The notes below the pieces were generated by a model. The model saw nothing but the letters and a program-made list of their open reading frames with translations. It had not been told where the DNA came from and did no database searches. This document shows positions 48,860-60,898 of a DNA stretch of 64,000 nucleotides, one piece after another. The first letter of the stretch is position 1; each line of letters begins with the position of its first letter. Origin of the DNA: an uncultured Tolumonas sp. (lineage in GTDB: Bacteria > Pseudomonadota > Gammaproteobacteria > Enterobacterales > Aeromonadaceae); assembly GCF_963556105.2 (NCBI RefSeq), contig NZ_OY829944.1, positions 1,025,001 through 1,089,000 of the forward strand. Direction: 5' to 3'. Position numbers and translations under genes: made by a program.

Positions 48860-50056
48860 TCAGGCGACCAAATTCGCCGCATCTCGTGCAATCACCCACT
48901 CTTCGTTAGTAGGGATCACCATGGCAACCGTGCTGCCTGGTTCAGAGATGATACCCTGTTTACCAAAGCGAGTGGCAAGGTTGGCTTCGGTGCTGACTTT
49001 AAAGCCCAGCAGACCGAGACGATTCAACGTCAGTTCACGAATAGGTGCAGAATTTTCACCAATACCGCCGGTGAAGACTACAGCATCTAAACGTCCATCC
49101 AATGCAGCGGTGTAACTAGCAATGTATTTTGCCAGACGATAGCAGTAAATATCCATCGCTCGTTTCGCTTCTTCTTTACTTTCGTAGTTATCTTCGACGA
49201 AACGGCAGTCACTGGTCTCTTGTGTCAGGCCTAGCAGGCCAGATTCTTTGGTCAGGATCTTGTGAATATCATCCAGACTCATACCCAAAGCATCATGCAG
49301 GTGGAAAATGATCGCTGGATCAATATCACCACAACGGGTGCCCATAACCAGACCTTCCAGTGGCGTCATACCCATTGAGGTATCAACAGAATGGCCACCT
49401 TTGATCGCACACACCGAACCACCATTACCCAGATGACAGTTGATGATATTCAACTCTTCAACTGGCTTGTTCAGTATTTCAGCCGCTTTCAGACTGATAT
49501 AGTAGTGGCTGGTACCATGCATGCCATAACGGCGGATACCGTTATCCTTGTATAATTGATATGGCAGCGCATACAGATAAGCCTGTTCTGGCATAGTCTG
49601 ATGGAATGCTGTATCGAACACGGCAACATTAGGTAATGACGGGAATGCGTGCTTAGCAGCGCTGATCCCAACTAAGTGTGCAGGGTTATGCAACGGTGCT
49701 AAGGTGCTGCAATCTTCAATACCTTTGACCACATCGTCATCAATCACGACTGATTGAGTAAACTTCTCGCCACCATGAACAACACGATGACCGATAGCGA
49801 TCAGTTCTGCTGCCAGTTCCGGTTTGTTCGGCAGGATGGTCTGTACGATAAAATCAAGGGCTTCTTGGTGAGCGGCACCCACGCCTAAATCGGCGCTGCC
49901 TTTGGCTCCATCCAGTTTCCACTTGATTCTGGCGTCATCGAGGTGCAAACATTCAGCAATGCCTGAGAGTTTTTCATCACCAGAGGTGGCGTCAAGCACG
50001 GCAAATTTCAGAGAAGAACTGCCGCAGTTAAGTACAAGAACCAACTTGTCACTCAT
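48860..50056 (-). CDS. ackA: acetate kinase
   Basis: 398 aa (E. coli 400). The ASKHA nucleotide-binding motif [14 protein letters not shown] is at the N-terminus, with [22 protein letters not shown] and the adenosine motif [18 protein letters not shown]. It makes ATP and acetate from acetyl phosphate, and with Pta and PflB gives the fermentative ATP-yielding route. The start follows TTAGGA. Divergent from yfbV, as in E. coli. Confidence 0.98.
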   Translation of the reverse strand: MSDKLVLVLNCGSSSLKFAVLDATSGDEKLSGIAECLHLDDARIKWKLDGAKGSADLGVGAAHQEALDFIVQTILPNKPELAAELIAIGHRVVHGGEKFTQSVVIDDDVVKGIEDCSTLAPLHNPAHLVGISAAKHAFPSLPNVAVFDTAFHQTMPEQAYLYALPYQLYKDNGIRRYGMHGTSHYYISLKAAEILNKPVEELNIINCHLGNGGSVCAIKGGHSVDTSMGMTPLEGLVMGTRCGDIDPAIIFHLHDALGMSLDDIHKILTKESGLLGLTQETSDCRFVEDNYESKEEAKRAMDIYCYRLAKYIASYTAALDGRLDAVVFTGGIGENSAPIRELTLNRLGLLGFKVSTEANLATRFGKQGIISEPGSTVAMVIPTNEEWVIARDAANLVA

Positions 50057-50336
50057 TCACTAATCCTAAATTATGGGTTTCTAACAATACAGTTACGGAT
50101 ATGTTTAAAATTTGTTAAACATAGGCAGCAAATATAGCATATGCTTATGTCAGGATCCCACTGTTTACCACTTATTAGGGCAATCAATAGACCCAAACTA
50201 AGTGATGTATATTTTCTGTTAAAACGCTGGGGTTTTAAGGCGCGAAGAATACAGTGGAAGCCTCAAAACCACAAAGATTTCTTATTTACTTAACTGTGAG
50301 TTAAAGTTAGAAAATTGGCGGAAAGGGGGAAGTAGT

Positions 50337-50759
50337 ATGAAATCTTTCGGCAAGACTCTGACACATGGTTCTGACTATTCTTCTGTCTGGCCTTCACAGC
50401 CCGAACTTGCGCCTATTTTTCCAGAGCAACGAGTCATCTACTTGCTCAACTGGGGAAAACGTATTATTCCGGCCTTGATTGTCCTGAGCGGGTGTTTGCA
50501 GTTGCAGTGGGGGAATACAGCGCATTGGCCTACGTTTATCGCAAGCTGCCTGTTTGCGTTGAGTTTACCGGTGCAGGGCTATTACTGGCTGGGTCTACGG
50601 GCTGATACACAATTACCCCCATCGCTGTCACGTTGGTATTTTGATATCAATCAGAAGATGAATTGTGCACCGTCAGTCAACCGACCCAGTTATTTTGATT
50701 TGGCAACAACGTTGCGCCAAGCTTTCGAAAAACTGGATCGGGTATTTTTGTTTCAGTAA
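50337..50759 (+). CDS. yfbV: UPF0208 membrane protein YfbV
   Basis: 140 aa. Two membrane helices (about residues 42-60 and 68-90) lie within a conserved fold beginning MKSFGKTLTHGSDYSSVWPSQPELAPIFPEQRV and ending DLATTLRQAFEKLDRVFLFQ. E. coli YfbV has been linked to Ter macrodomain insulation; the mechanism is unclear. AGGGGGAAG precedes the start. Its TAA abuts the convergent pflA stop codon with no gap. Confidence 0.93.
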   Translation: MKSFGKTLTHGSDYSSVWPSQPELAPIFPEQRVIYLLNWGKRIIPALIVLSGCLQLQWGNTAHWPTFIASCLFALSLPVQGYYWLGLRADTQLPPSLSRWYFDINQKMNCAPSVNRPSYFDLATTLRQAFEKLDRVFLFQ

Positions 50760-51506
50760 TTAATAGTTGGCTTTAATACCATAAGAAACCAGAATTTCTT
50801 TCAGGTGTTCCATCACTTCTTTTTTCGGCGGGTGGACACCGTCTAATTCGTATTTTTCACCCATAGCAGTCCACTTGTGTTTGCCCAGTTCATGGTAGGG
50901 CAGCATCTCTATTTTTTCGACTTTGCCACCCAGTTCGTCGCGGATAAATGCACCCAGAGCGTGTGCACCGGCATCGTCGTCACTCCAGCCTGGCACCACA
51001 ACATAGCGGATCCAGATGGTTTTACCTTTTTTGGCCAGATAACGGGCGAATTCCAGGCAATATTTATTACTGACATGGGTGAGTGGAATATGAATATCAT
51101 CATTCATGTGTTTGATATCCAGCATCACCAGGTCGGTTTGGTCCAGCAGTGCATCAAGGGCTTCATCGTAATGGCGGATAAAACCATTCGTGTCTAGGCA
51201 GGTATGAATGCCTTGCGCTTTACAGGCTTTAAACCATTCAGTGACAAATTCTTTTTGGAGTGTTGCTTCACCACCGGATGCGGTTACCCCACCGCCAGAA
51301 GACTTCATGAAATGACGGTACGAGAGCAGGTCTTTCATTAAATCATCAACGGTAACTTCTTTACCGCCTTCCGTATCCCAGGTATCACGGTTATGACAAT
51401 ATTTGCAGCGCATCAGACATCCCTGGAAAAAAGCGATGAAACGGATCCCTGGTCCATCTACCGTTCCGCATGTTTCTATAGAATGAATACGGCCTTTAAT
51501 TGTCAT
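50760..51506 (-). CDS. pflA: pyruvate formate-lyase activating enzyme
   Basis: 248 aa (E. coli 246). Radical-SAM cysteine cluster CLMRCKYC (residues about 30-37), SAM-binding [14 protein letters not shown], and [13 protein letters not shown]. It installs the glycyl radical on PflB using a 4Fe-4S cluster and reduced flavodoxin. It lies about 145 bp after pflB, with a terminator between, so read-through or its own promoter is needed. Confidence 0.97.
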   Translation of the reverse strand: MTIKGRIHSIETCGTVDGPGIRFIAFFQGCLMRCKYCHNRDTWDTEGGKEVTVDDLMKDLLSYRHFMKSSGGGVTASGGEATLQKEFVTEWFKACKAQGIHTCLDTNGFIRHYDEALDALLDQTDLVMLDIKHMNDDIHIPLTHVSNKYCLEFARYLAKKGKTIWIRYVVVPGWSDDDAGAHALGAFIRDELGGKVEKIEMLPYHELGKHKWTAMGEKYELDGVHPPKKEVMEHLKEILVSYGIKANY

Positions 51507-51601
51507 ACTTAGCTCCAGAATACTTCTTTATTAGTTCTCATTTTATTACAGATTGATACGCTGAGCACGGATACAAAGTTCAAAGCTGAACTTATATCCA
51601 T

Positions 51602-51637
51602 AAAAAAACCCCGACTGTTGCCAGCCGGGGTTTTTAA
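51602..51637 (-). terminator. terminator of pflB
   Basis: AAAAACCCCG with CGGGGTTTTT, extended by an inner CTG/CAG pairing, lies 15 nt past the pflB stop. On the minus strand it is followed by a T-run. Confidence 0.9.
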
Positions 51638-51651
51638 TAGAACAACGCTGA

Positions 51652-53934
<2,283 letters not shown>

Positions 53935-53993
53935 TTTTTCATTACCTCTTCGGTATTGATGTATGAATTTCCGGTATTAACACTAAAAGTAAA

Positions 53994-54824
53994 TTAGTGA
54001 TGACGACGGAAAATGAACCAGTATGTAAGACCAACCATTACACCACCGCCAATAATATTGCCGATAGTGACAGGGATAAGATTATTAATAACAAAATTTT
54101 GAATCGTCAGATCTGCATAAGCTGACTGCTGAACGCCAATTGCTGTCCAGAATTCAGGTGCTGCAAAATTCTCAATCGCGATGCCAACCGGGATCATAAA
54201 CATGTTGGCAATGCTATGTTCAAAACCAGAAGCCACGAACATGGCAACAGGCAGAATCATAATTAATGCTTTGTCAGTCATGGTGCGGCCACCAAAAGCC
54301 ATCCATGCAGCCAGACAGACCATCAAATTACACATAATGCCTAAAGCAACAGCTTCGATGAATGTATGGTGAATTTTATGCTGTGCTACAGATAATGCAA
54401 CTTTACCCCATTGACCTTCGCCGGCGGTATATTGGCTCGCTAACATTATCAGGGTAACGATTAACAAACCGCCCACTAAGTTACCAAAGTAGACTATACC
54501 CCAGTTTTTCAGCATTTGACCCCAGGTGATGCGGTTTGCTGCACGAGCCACAATAGTAAGTGTAGTTGAAGTGAACAGTTCACCACCTAACAATACACAT
54601 AAAATCAGACCTAACGAGAAGCAGATACCACCAACCAGTTTATTGTTTCCAGTTGAAAGTGCTGTGATGTAGAAAACAAAAGCTATAGCAATAAAAGCAC
54701 CGGCAGTAATAGCCAGAGTGAATGCTTTAGCGGCGGGTTTAGTTGCTTTACCATGGACGATGTCTTCGGCTACTGCGGCAATTGCTTCAGGTTTCAGACA
54801 ATCAAAAGGAGATTCTGCTTTCAC
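53994..54824 (-). CDS. focA: formate channel FocA
   Basis: 276 aa (E. coli 285). FNT-family pentameric channel with six membrane segments. Signatures are GGICFSLGLILCVLLGGELFTS, ITWGQMLKNWGIVYFGNLVGG, the gating-loop HHTFIEA and ASGFEHSIANMFMIP. It exports or imports formate made by PflB. GTG start with AGGTG upstream. It heads focA-pflB, with an FNR-like site about 63 bp upstream. Confidence 0.97.
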   Translation of the reverse strand: MKAESPFDCLKPEAIAAVAEDIVHGKATKPAAKAFTLAITAGAFIAIAFVFYITALSTGNNKLVGGICFSLGLILCVLLGGELFTSTTLTIVARAANRITWGQMLKNWGIVYFGNLVGGLLIVTLIMLASQYTAGEGQWGKVALSVAQHKIHHTFIEAVALGIMCNLMVCLAAWMAFGGRTMTDKALIMILPVAMFVASGFEHSIANMFMIPVGIAIENFAAPEFWTAIGVQQSAYADLTIQNFVINNLIPVTIGNIIGGGVMVGLTYWFIFRRHH

Positions 54825-54886
54825 GGAATTTACACCTGTAAGTCACTATATTGACGTAATGATAGCAACAATGATTTCCCGCAAAA

Positions 54887-54900
54887 TTGCTCCAGATCAA
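54887..54900 (-). promoter_or_regulatory. FNR-like binding site upstream of focA-pflB
   Basis: On the minus strand TTGAT-CTGG-AGCAA matches the FNR consensus TTGAT-N4-ATCAA with one mismatch. It lies about 63-76 bp upstream of the focA start, a plausible position for anaerobic activation, as known for E. coli focA-pfl. Confidence 0.55.
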
Positions 54901-55069
54901 ATCTCACCAGTCATCATGTAATTTTATTACATTTAATTAGATGAACACCGAATGTTATTTGTCCAATTTACAGCGCGTCGTGTTGTTGCTATTACTTGGT
55001 GCAAAGTATACGGCTCAGTGATTCTGAGCCGTGATTATATTAATTAAATAAATAAAATCAGTCAGTTAT

Positions 55070-56848
55070 TTATTTTTTGTTATTTAGTTGTTGCTGTTCG
55101 TGAAACGTTTGCTTGGCTTTCTGAAGTTTATCATAGGCCTGTAATAGCTTTTGATGGCTTTTGAAAGTTTGCAACGTAGAATCAGCAACTTGCAATCCAG
55201 AGAAGCGTTCTGTGCATTGAATATGCGCCCACACCTGACGGACAACCTCTTCTCCAAACATGCGATTGAAAGCGGTTAAATACTGTTCAGGATCGCGCTC
55301 TTCATCGAGGAATAATTCCAGGCTGGCGTTCAGGCAACGGAAAAACAGCGCTCGTTCGGTTGAAAAGACCGAACTGTTGAAATCCAGTGTCCAGCCTGAC
55401 CACTCTTGCGCTAATTCCAGTTCACCTGCTGCCAATGCTAACAAGCATTTCAACTCGCCAATACGCAATGTATGCCAGGCGGTGCCTTTATCTGCTGCGA
55501 TACCTAATAATTCACGCACACGGGTTTGGTCATCAAAACCTTCTTCATCTAATTGATCAAAGAGGGCGAGATACTGTTCTTGTTCCCACTCGCTGCCAGG
55601 CAGGCTGAGAATGGTATCACGCAGATGACTACCCATATTGTTGTTGGCATACAGCAAATCTTCTGCCGGATAAATATCTGACATTCCTGGTACTAGAATT
55701 CGGCACGCATAGACGCCAAGATGTTCATAATCAGCAATATAAACCGGCTGTTTGAGTTCATCGAAAATGGCTAACAGACCGTGGAATTCTTTTTCTGTAG
55801 AACCCGAGAAATCCCAATCCACGAAGTCATAATCAGCATCATCTTTGAACAGATCCCAGCTGATTAAGCCGGATGAATCAATAAAATGCGTTTCCAGATT
55901 GTGCTGGTCAGCTACATCATCATTATTGAAAGACGGCGGTGCGAATACATCTAAGTCTTTCAATCCTCGGCCTTGTAGCAACTCTGTTACAGTACGTTCA
56001 AAAGCTACTTCAAATTGTGGATGCGCACCGAATGATGCGAAGCAAGTGCTATTTTGTGGGTTGAATAACACAACACAGATAACCGGGAACTGACCACCTA
56101 ATGATGCGTCATAACAGAGAATAGGAAATCCTTCCTGTTCCAATGTATTGATGGCTTCTTTGATTGCCGGGAAACGATTAATGACCTCTGCCGGAATTTT
56201 TGGCAGGCTGATCGCTTCACGGATAATTTTATTTTTGACATAACGCTCGAACACTTCTGACAACGCTTGTGTACGAGCTTCTGTGACGGTATTACCAGCG
56301 CTCATACCATTGGATACGTACAAGTTAGCAACGATGTTCATGGGAATATAAACCGTTTGCTGATTGTCCTGACGTACAAATGGCAATGCACAGATCCCGC
56401 GTTCATCATTACCAGACTGCAGATCGATCAGCATGTCAGATGTCAGTTCTTGCTCCGGGTTGTAATAGGCGCGAGTGAACTCATCAAGAATGCCATCAGG
56501 GAATGAGCCATCTTCAGTGACAGGGAACCATTTTTCATTTGGATAATGAACGAATGGGCCGTTAGCGATCTCATTGCCCAAGAAAAAATCGGCAAAAAAG
56601 TAGTTAGTAGAAAGACGTTCAAAATACTCACCTAACGCAGAGGCTAATGCTGCTTTTTGTGTGGCGCCTTTACCGTTGGTGAAACAAAGTGCGCAATCTT
56701 TATCCCGAATATGAACAGACCAGACGTGCGGCACAGGATTAAGCCATGATGCTTCTTCAATATTAAAGCCTAATGCTTGTAATTTGGTCTGAAAGCGGGA
56801 AATGGAATCTTCCAGCGCAGCATCTTTACCGGGGATGAAGGTTTGCAT
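55070..56848 (-). CDS. ycaO: YcaO family protein (RimO-associated)
   Basis: 592 aa (E. coli 586). The YcaO ATP-binding fold spans about residues 50-400, with GKGATQKAALASALGEYFERLS and NTVTEARTQALSEVFERYVKN as the ATP/Mg-binding segments. A C-terminal region of about 190 residues with TPR-like helices follows. E. coli YcaO aids RimO-dependent beta-methylthiolation of ribosomal protein S12. It lies upstream of focA in the same direction, as in E. coli, but 245 bp separate them. Divergent from asd. Confidence 0.94.
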   Translation of the reverse strand: MQTFIPGKDAALEDSISRFQTKLQALGFNIEEASWLNPVPHVWSVHIRDKDCALCFTNGKGATQKAALASALGEYFERLSTNYFFADFFLGNEIANGPFVHYPNEKWFPVTEDGSFPDGILDEFTRAYYNPEQELTSDMLIDLQSGNDERGICALPFVRQDNQQTVYIPMNIVANLYVSNGMSAGNTVTEARTQALSEVFERYVKNKIIREAISLPKIPAEVINRFPAIKEAINTLEQEGFPILCYDASLGGQFPVICVVLFNPQNSTCFASFGAHPQFEVAFERTVTELLQGRGLKDLDVFAPPSFNNDDVADQHNLETHFIDSSGLISWDLFKDDADYDFVDWDFSGSTEKEFHGLLAIFDELKQPVYIADYEHLGVYACRILVPGMSDIYPAEDLLYANNNMGSHLRDTILSLPGSEWEQEQYLALFDQLDEEGFDDQTRVRELLGIAADKGTAWHTLRIGELKCLLALAAGELELAQEWSGWTLDFNSSVFSTERALFFRCLNASLELFLDEERDPEQYLTAFNRMFGEEVVRQVWAHIQCTERFSGLQVADSTLQTFKSHQKLLQAYDKLQKAKQTFHEQQQLNNKK

Positions 56849-57048
56849 ATTCGGGTTCCGAGTGTTGATAAATTGTTAAAGCATAGCTGCTGATCATATG
56901 CTGTGAACCGGCTTATGTCACTCTTCCTGCGACTTCATGCTACTTTGGCTCTTTCATGCAAAAATTTTGATAAAAATACTTGCAGCAAAACGCTGCATCC
57001 GTATTGTGAAGCGATATGTTTTGATCAGTAATCCAAGCAGGAATGGAA

Positions 57049-58167
57049 ATGAAAAAAGTAGGACTAATTGGTTGGCGTGGTATGGTGGGATCGGTTCTGA
57101 TGAGCCGAATGATTGAAGAAAACGACTTCAGTAAAATTGATCCCGTATTTTTTACTACCTCTCAGGCTGGTCAGGAAGCACCGAAATTTACGGCTAAACC
57201 TGCTGGCGCGTTGGAAGATGCTTTTAATATCGACGCCCTGAAAGCGATGGATATCATCATTACCTGCCAGGGTGGGGATTACACAAAAGAAGTGTATCCA
57301 AAATTGATGGCTTCAGGCTGGAAAGGTTACTGGATCGATGCTGCATCTACACTGCGTATGGAAGATAACGCGATCATTATTCTGGACCCAGTGAACGGCC
57401 ACGTTATTGATAATGCATTGAATAAAGGTATCAATACCTACGTTGGCGGTAACTGTACTGTCAGTTTGATGCTGATGGGCTTAGGCGGTTTGTTTGCCAA
57501 CAATCTGGTGGAGTGGGTTTCTTCCTCTACTTATCAGGCGGCTTCTGGTGCCGGCGCCCGTCATATGCGTGAACTGCTGCAACAGATGGGTTCTTTGCGT
57601 GACGTGGTTGCAACCGAACTGGCTGATCCAGCTTCTGCAATTTTAGATATCGAACGTAAAGTAACGGCAGCTATGCGTGCTGATGAGTTCCCAACATCAC
57701 AGTTTGGTGCTCCGCTGGCGGGCAGCTTGATCCCATGGATTGATGTGCCGTTGGCGAATGGTCAGAGCAAAGAAGAATGGAAGGGCATGGCTGAAACCAA
57801 CAAGATCCTTGGTTTGCCAACTGCGGGCATTCCAGTTGATGGTAACTGTGTGCGTATCGGTGCTCTGCGTTGTCATAGCCAATCTTTCACTATCAAACTG
57901 AAAAAAGATGTGCCATTGGCTGATATTCATCAGATGTTGGCGGCACACAATGATTGGGTTCGCGTGATTGAGAATGATCGTGCTATTACCGTCAAAGAGC
58001 TGACTCCAGCAGCGGTAACTGGGACATTGAATGTACCAGTAGGTCGTCTGCGTAAGATGAATATGGGTCAGGATTTCCTGTCCGCATTCTCTGTTGGTGA
58101 CCAGCTGTTGTGGGGCGCGGCAGAGCCGTTGCGTCGTATGCTGAATATTCTGCTGGCAAAAGCATAA
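57049..58167 (+). CDS. asd: aspartate-semialdehyde dehydrogenase
   Basis: 372 aa. The NADP loop is [15 protein letters not shown], and the catalytic Cys is in [17 protein letters not shown] (about residue 136). Asd makes aspartate semialdehyde for lysine/diaminopimelate, threonine and methionine synthesis. The ATG at 57049 has AGGA 6 nt upstream; the ATG at 57043 directly abuts that AGGA and is less likely. Confidence 0.96.
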   Translation: MKKVGLIGWRGMVGSVLMSRMIEENDFSKIDPVFFTTSQAGQEAPKFTAKPAGALEDAFNIDALKAMDIIITCQGGDYTKEVYPKLMASGWKGYWIDAASTLRMEDNAIIILDPVNGHVIDNALNKGINTYVGGNCTVSLMLMGLGGLFANNLVEWVSSSTYQAASGAGARHMRELLQQMGSLRDVVATELADPASAILDIERKVTAAMRADEFPTSQFGAPLAGSLIPWIDVPLANGQSKEEWKGMAETNKILGLPTAGIPVDGNCVRIGALRCHSQSFTIKLKKDVPLADIHQMLAAHNDWVRVIENDRAITVKELTPAAVTGTLNVPVGRLRKMNMGQDFLSAFSVGDQLLWGAAEPLRRMLNILLAKA

Positions 58168-58195
58168 TTTATTCAGTTATCTAGCGATATTAAAT

Positions 58196-58219
58196 GCACT
58201 GCTTCGGCGGTGCGTTTTT
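58196..58219 (+). terminator. terminator of asd
   Basis: The stem GCACTGC (58196-58202) with GCGGTGC (58207-58213) closes a very stable TTCG tetraloop and is followed by GTTTTT. Confidence 0.9.
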
Positions 58220-58305
58220 GTCTGCACGAAAAATGAAAAACAAAATTAGCGATAGAAATAGTTCAAAGACAAAGGCTGAGAAGAAAGGAACAACAGATGT
58301 GGCGA

Positions 58306-58710
58306 TCAGGCTTTAATGCCTAGCGGCATAGATGAGCGTGGTTGAGTCAGACCATGATCATTATAGGTCATAGCATCACGATCACGAGCTTGCGCAAGAA
58401 TGCTGCTAAGCTTGCGACTGGCAATTAAATTCATTTCGATCAATTTGCCATTTACGTCATTTTTTTCACGGCAACTACGCAGCAGCTCATGAAGATTTTC
58501 GCGCCAGCTTTGATATTCATCGTCAGTGGCATTTTCGCGTGCTTGATTATCTAATGCAGTCAGTTGTGCCAGTAATGTGGTTTTGCTATTAGCTAATTCA
58601 GCTAATTCAATCACTTGACGTTGTTTCAGCGCGGCAAACTCTTTCTCCAGCACTTCTTGAAGTGCTGTTAATCGTTTTTGCTGTTGCTGCAACAATGCCG
58701 GATCAATCAT
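58306..58710 (-). CDS. flgN: flagellar chaperone FlgN
   Basis: 134 aa. A long N-terminal helix with LLQQQQKRLTALQEVLEKEFAALKQRQVIELAELANSKT and a second helix near residues 85-115. FlgN chaperones the hook-filament junction proteins FlgK and FlgL. Sequence conservation in this family is low; the call rests on size, helical pattern and its position after flgM, whose stop it overlaps by 4 nt. Confidence 0.85.
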   Translation of the reverse strand: MIDPALLQQQQKRLTALQEVLEKEFAALKQRQVIELAELANSKTTLLAQLTALDNQARENATDDEYQSWRENLHELLRSCREKNDVNGKLIEMNLIASRKLSSILAQARDRDAMTYNDHGLTQPRSSMPLGIKA

Positions 58711-59033
58711 TCATTATCACCAAACAAGGCATTTTCCTGAGCCAACATTTTACTGGCAACACGGTCAGCATTGATTTTGTAGTCACCACGTTCGATCGCT
58801 GCTTTGATATTAGCTACTTTGTTATCATCAGTATCTGGCGCATCAGAGATTTTTTGCTGCAAACGACTCAGTGACATCGCCTGATCCGTCAGTTTTACTG
58901 TGTCTTGGGCGACAGTACCTTTACTGACAGATGAGCTGCTGGATTCACTGGTGGCATCCTGTTTACTGGTTTTGGCACTACTGGTTTTATTACTCAAACC
59001 GTTTAGTGCGCTGTTGATATTGTTGATAGCCAT
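58707..59033 (-). CDS. flgM: anti-sigma-28 factor FlgM
   Basis: 108 aa. A Ser-rich, probably unstructured N-terminus (residues 8-40) is followed by the sigma-28-binding C-terminal helices (DTVKLTDQAMSLSRLQQKI and VANIKAAIERGDYKINADRVASKMLAQENAL). FlgM holds FliA inactive until it is secreted through the completed hook. It is preceded by a strong FliA-type promoter, which fits the known feedback loop, and is in one operon with flgN. Confidence 0.93.
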   Translation of the reverse strand: MAINNINSALNGLSNKTSSAKTSKQDATSESSSSSVSKGTVAQDTVKLTDQAMSLSRLQQKISDAPDTDDNKVANIKAAIERGDYKINADRVASKMLAQENALFGDNE

Positions 59034-59067
59034 TTTTTATTACCCGTAATTGAATCCGTGTATCTGT

Positions 59068-59094
59068 TCATCGGCCATAAAGTGAGAAACTTTA
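59068..59094 (-). promoter_or_regulatory. sigma-28 (FliA) promoter of flgM-flgN
   Basis: On the minus strand TAAAGTTT-N11-GCCGATGA matches the FliA consensus TAAAGTTT-N11-GCCGATAA at all but one position. It lies between flgA and flgM, about 35 bp upstream of the flgM start, giving flgM-flgN a late promoter independent of flgA. Confidence 0.9.
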
Positions 59095-59112
59095 GGTCAA
59101 AAAGTGAAAAAA

Positions 59113-59796
59113 TTACATTTCTACTTTTACCTGACCTACTGCACTGACAACAGCTGAAATAATACGTTGTGAACGAATGTTTTGCACTCTGATCGTGTCA
59201 TGTAAAGAACCATCCTGCAATGCACGGCCACTGGTTTTAATTTGCATACCGCCTTTCTCTGCAATGATCTCGACCGTATCATCGCGGCAGACCACACAGA
59301 TTTGATCTTGGCGGATAGGCTGATTGGTTTTGAGTTCTCGTTTACTCCTTGCCCCAATCAATATAGTCATATCTGTCGTCATGTCGCCGTTTAGCAAGAA
59401 ACTGTCAATATAAGCCACTGTTAAATTATCGGCAGAAAGTACAGTTCCTTTAGCAATTGGCGTTGCAGCTGCAACGACAGGCTTTTGGATCCGGATTTTA
59501 ACCGGTACAAAAAGATGCCAACCTGGAGTATCTGGACAAGTTACATCAACAGTAGTGTTGCGGTGAATTTCACCTGAGCCTTTGATATTCAGCACCAATG
59601 GTTGCTGACAAGGGGCCAAATTCAACCGTTGATCAACGGTATTGGCAATAGCTTCAACTTTATCTGATGGTTCTGCTTGTATCTGACTCAAAACATAATC
59701 GCTGACTTGCTGTTGAATATCAGTCTCTGTATCACCCGCATTGGCCATAATTGGCACTAGTAATGCGAGATATATCAATTTAATCAGTCTAATCAT
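59113..59796 (-). CDS. flgA: flagellar P-ring assembly chaperone FlgA
   Basis: 227 aa. Signal peptide MIRLIKLIYLALLVPIMANA, then an N-terminal domain and a C-terminal SAF domain with PVVAAATPIAKGTVLSADNLTVAYID and LKTNQPIRQDQICV. FlgA is a periplasmic chaperone for FlgI. It is upstream of flgM in the same direction and divergent from cheV. Confidence 0.93.
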   Translation of the reverse strand: MIRLIKLIYLALLVPIMANAGDTETDIQQQVSDYVLSQIQAEPSDKVEAIANTVDQRLNLAPCQQPLVLNIKGSGEIHRNTTVDVTCPDTPGWHLFVPVKIRIQKPVVAAATPIAKGTVLSADNLTVAYIDSFLLNGDMTTDMTILIGARSKRELKTNQPIRQDQICVVCRDDTVEIIAEKGGMQIKTSGRALQDGSLHDTIRVQNIRSQRIISAVVSAVGQVKVEM

Positions 59797-59890
59797 TTTT
59801 ATCTTCTTGCCGATACGTCAAAATGGCATCATAAAGGTATTAAGCAATACTTTCAGATAGTTTGCTGATCGATTGCTATAGTCTATGTAC

Positions 59891-59910
59891 ACTGTCTGAA
59901 TATAGACAGT
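59891..59910. promoter_or_regulatory. 20-bp palindrome between flgA and cheV
   Basis: ACTGTCT-GAATAT-AGACAGT is a perfect dyad with 7-bp arms. It lies 95 bp upstream of flgA and about 52 bp upstream of cheV. Its spacing (CTGT-N10-ACAG) does not fit the LexA box (CTGT-N8-ACAG). It may be an operator controlling both divergent genes. Confidence 0.45.
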
Positions 59911-59961
59911 TTATAATTTACATGCATGCTAAGTGCCAATACATGGTGAGTGGAGAGCAAT

Positions 59962-60873
59962 ATGGCAAGTATTTTAGATTCAGTAAACCAACTCACCCAA
60001 TTGGTGGGTCAAAACCGATTGGAATTATTGCTTTTCAGGCTGAATGGCCGTCAGCGATTCGGCATTAACGTATTTAAGGTTCGAGAAGTACTGCAATGCC
60101 CGCGTTTGACTACTATGCCAAAGCTGCATCCGTTCGTTCGTGGTGTTGCTCATATTCGTGGACAAACTATCTCAGTTATCGATCTGAGTATGGCGACAGG
60201 CGGCAGACCGGTACAGGATCTGACTCAGGCTTTTATCATCATTGCTGAATATAACCGTTCAGTGCAGGGCTTCCTGGTTGGAAATGTTGAACGCATTATT
60301 AACATGAACTGGGAATCTATTTTACCGCCGCCCAAAGGTGCTGGTCGTTATAACTATATGACTGCCGTAACTGAAATTGATGGTGAACTGATTGAGATTT
60401 TAGACGTTGAAAAAATTCTCGATGAGATTTCGCCGGTGAATACTGATGTCAGCGAGGCTGTTGTTGCTTCCAGTGAAGAACATCATACGCGTGGTTCTTT
60501 GGTTATGGTGGCAGATGACTCTTCTGTTGCGCGTAAGCAGGTACAGAAGGCTCTGAATGCGATTGGCGTTGAGTGTATTATGGCTAAAGATGGCAAAGAT
60601 GCGCTGAACATGCTGAAAGACATGGCAAAGAAAGGGCCAATTACCGATCAGATCAGAGTACTGATTTCAGATATTGAAATGCCAGAAATGGATGGTTATA
60701 CATTAACCGCTGAAATCAGATCTAATCCTGAATTGAAAGGCTTACATGTTATACTGCACACCTCGTTAAGTGGCGTATTTAACCATGCGATGGTTCAAAA
60801 GGTTGGAGCAGATAATTTTATTGCTAAATTCCATCCAGATGAGCTGGCGAAGGCTGTTCAGGATGCCATGTAG
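59962..60873 (+). CDS. cheV: chemotaxis coupling protein CheV
   Basis: 303 aa. An N-terminal CheW-like domain (about residues 1-160) with RFGINVFKVREVLQCP and VRGVAHIRGQTISVIDL is followed by a receiver domain with the acidic pair VADDSS and phosphorylation Asp in LISDIEMPEMDGYTL. CheV couples chemoreceptors to CheA and can be phosphorylated for adaptation. The ATG at 59962 follows GGAGA; the ATG at 59950 is four codons upstream and overlaps that ribosome-binding site. It is followed 25 nt later by cheR. Confidence 0.95.
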   Translation: MASILDSVNQLTQLVGQNRLELLLFRLNGRQRFGINVFKVREVLQCPRLTTMPKLHPFVRGVAHIRGQTISVIDLSMATGGRPVQDLTQAFIIIAEYNRSVQGFLVGNVERIINMNWESILPPPKGAGRYNYMTAVTEIDGELIEILDVEKILDEISPVNTDVSEAVVASSEEHHTRGSLVMVADDSSVARKQVQKALNAIGVECIMAKDGKDALNMLKDMAKKGPITDQIRVLISDIEMPEMDGYTLTAEIRSNPELKGLHVILHTSLSGVFNHAMVQKVGADNFIAKFHPDELAKAVQDAM

Positions 60874-60898
60874 TGGATCATAAATTGAAGAAATTTGC

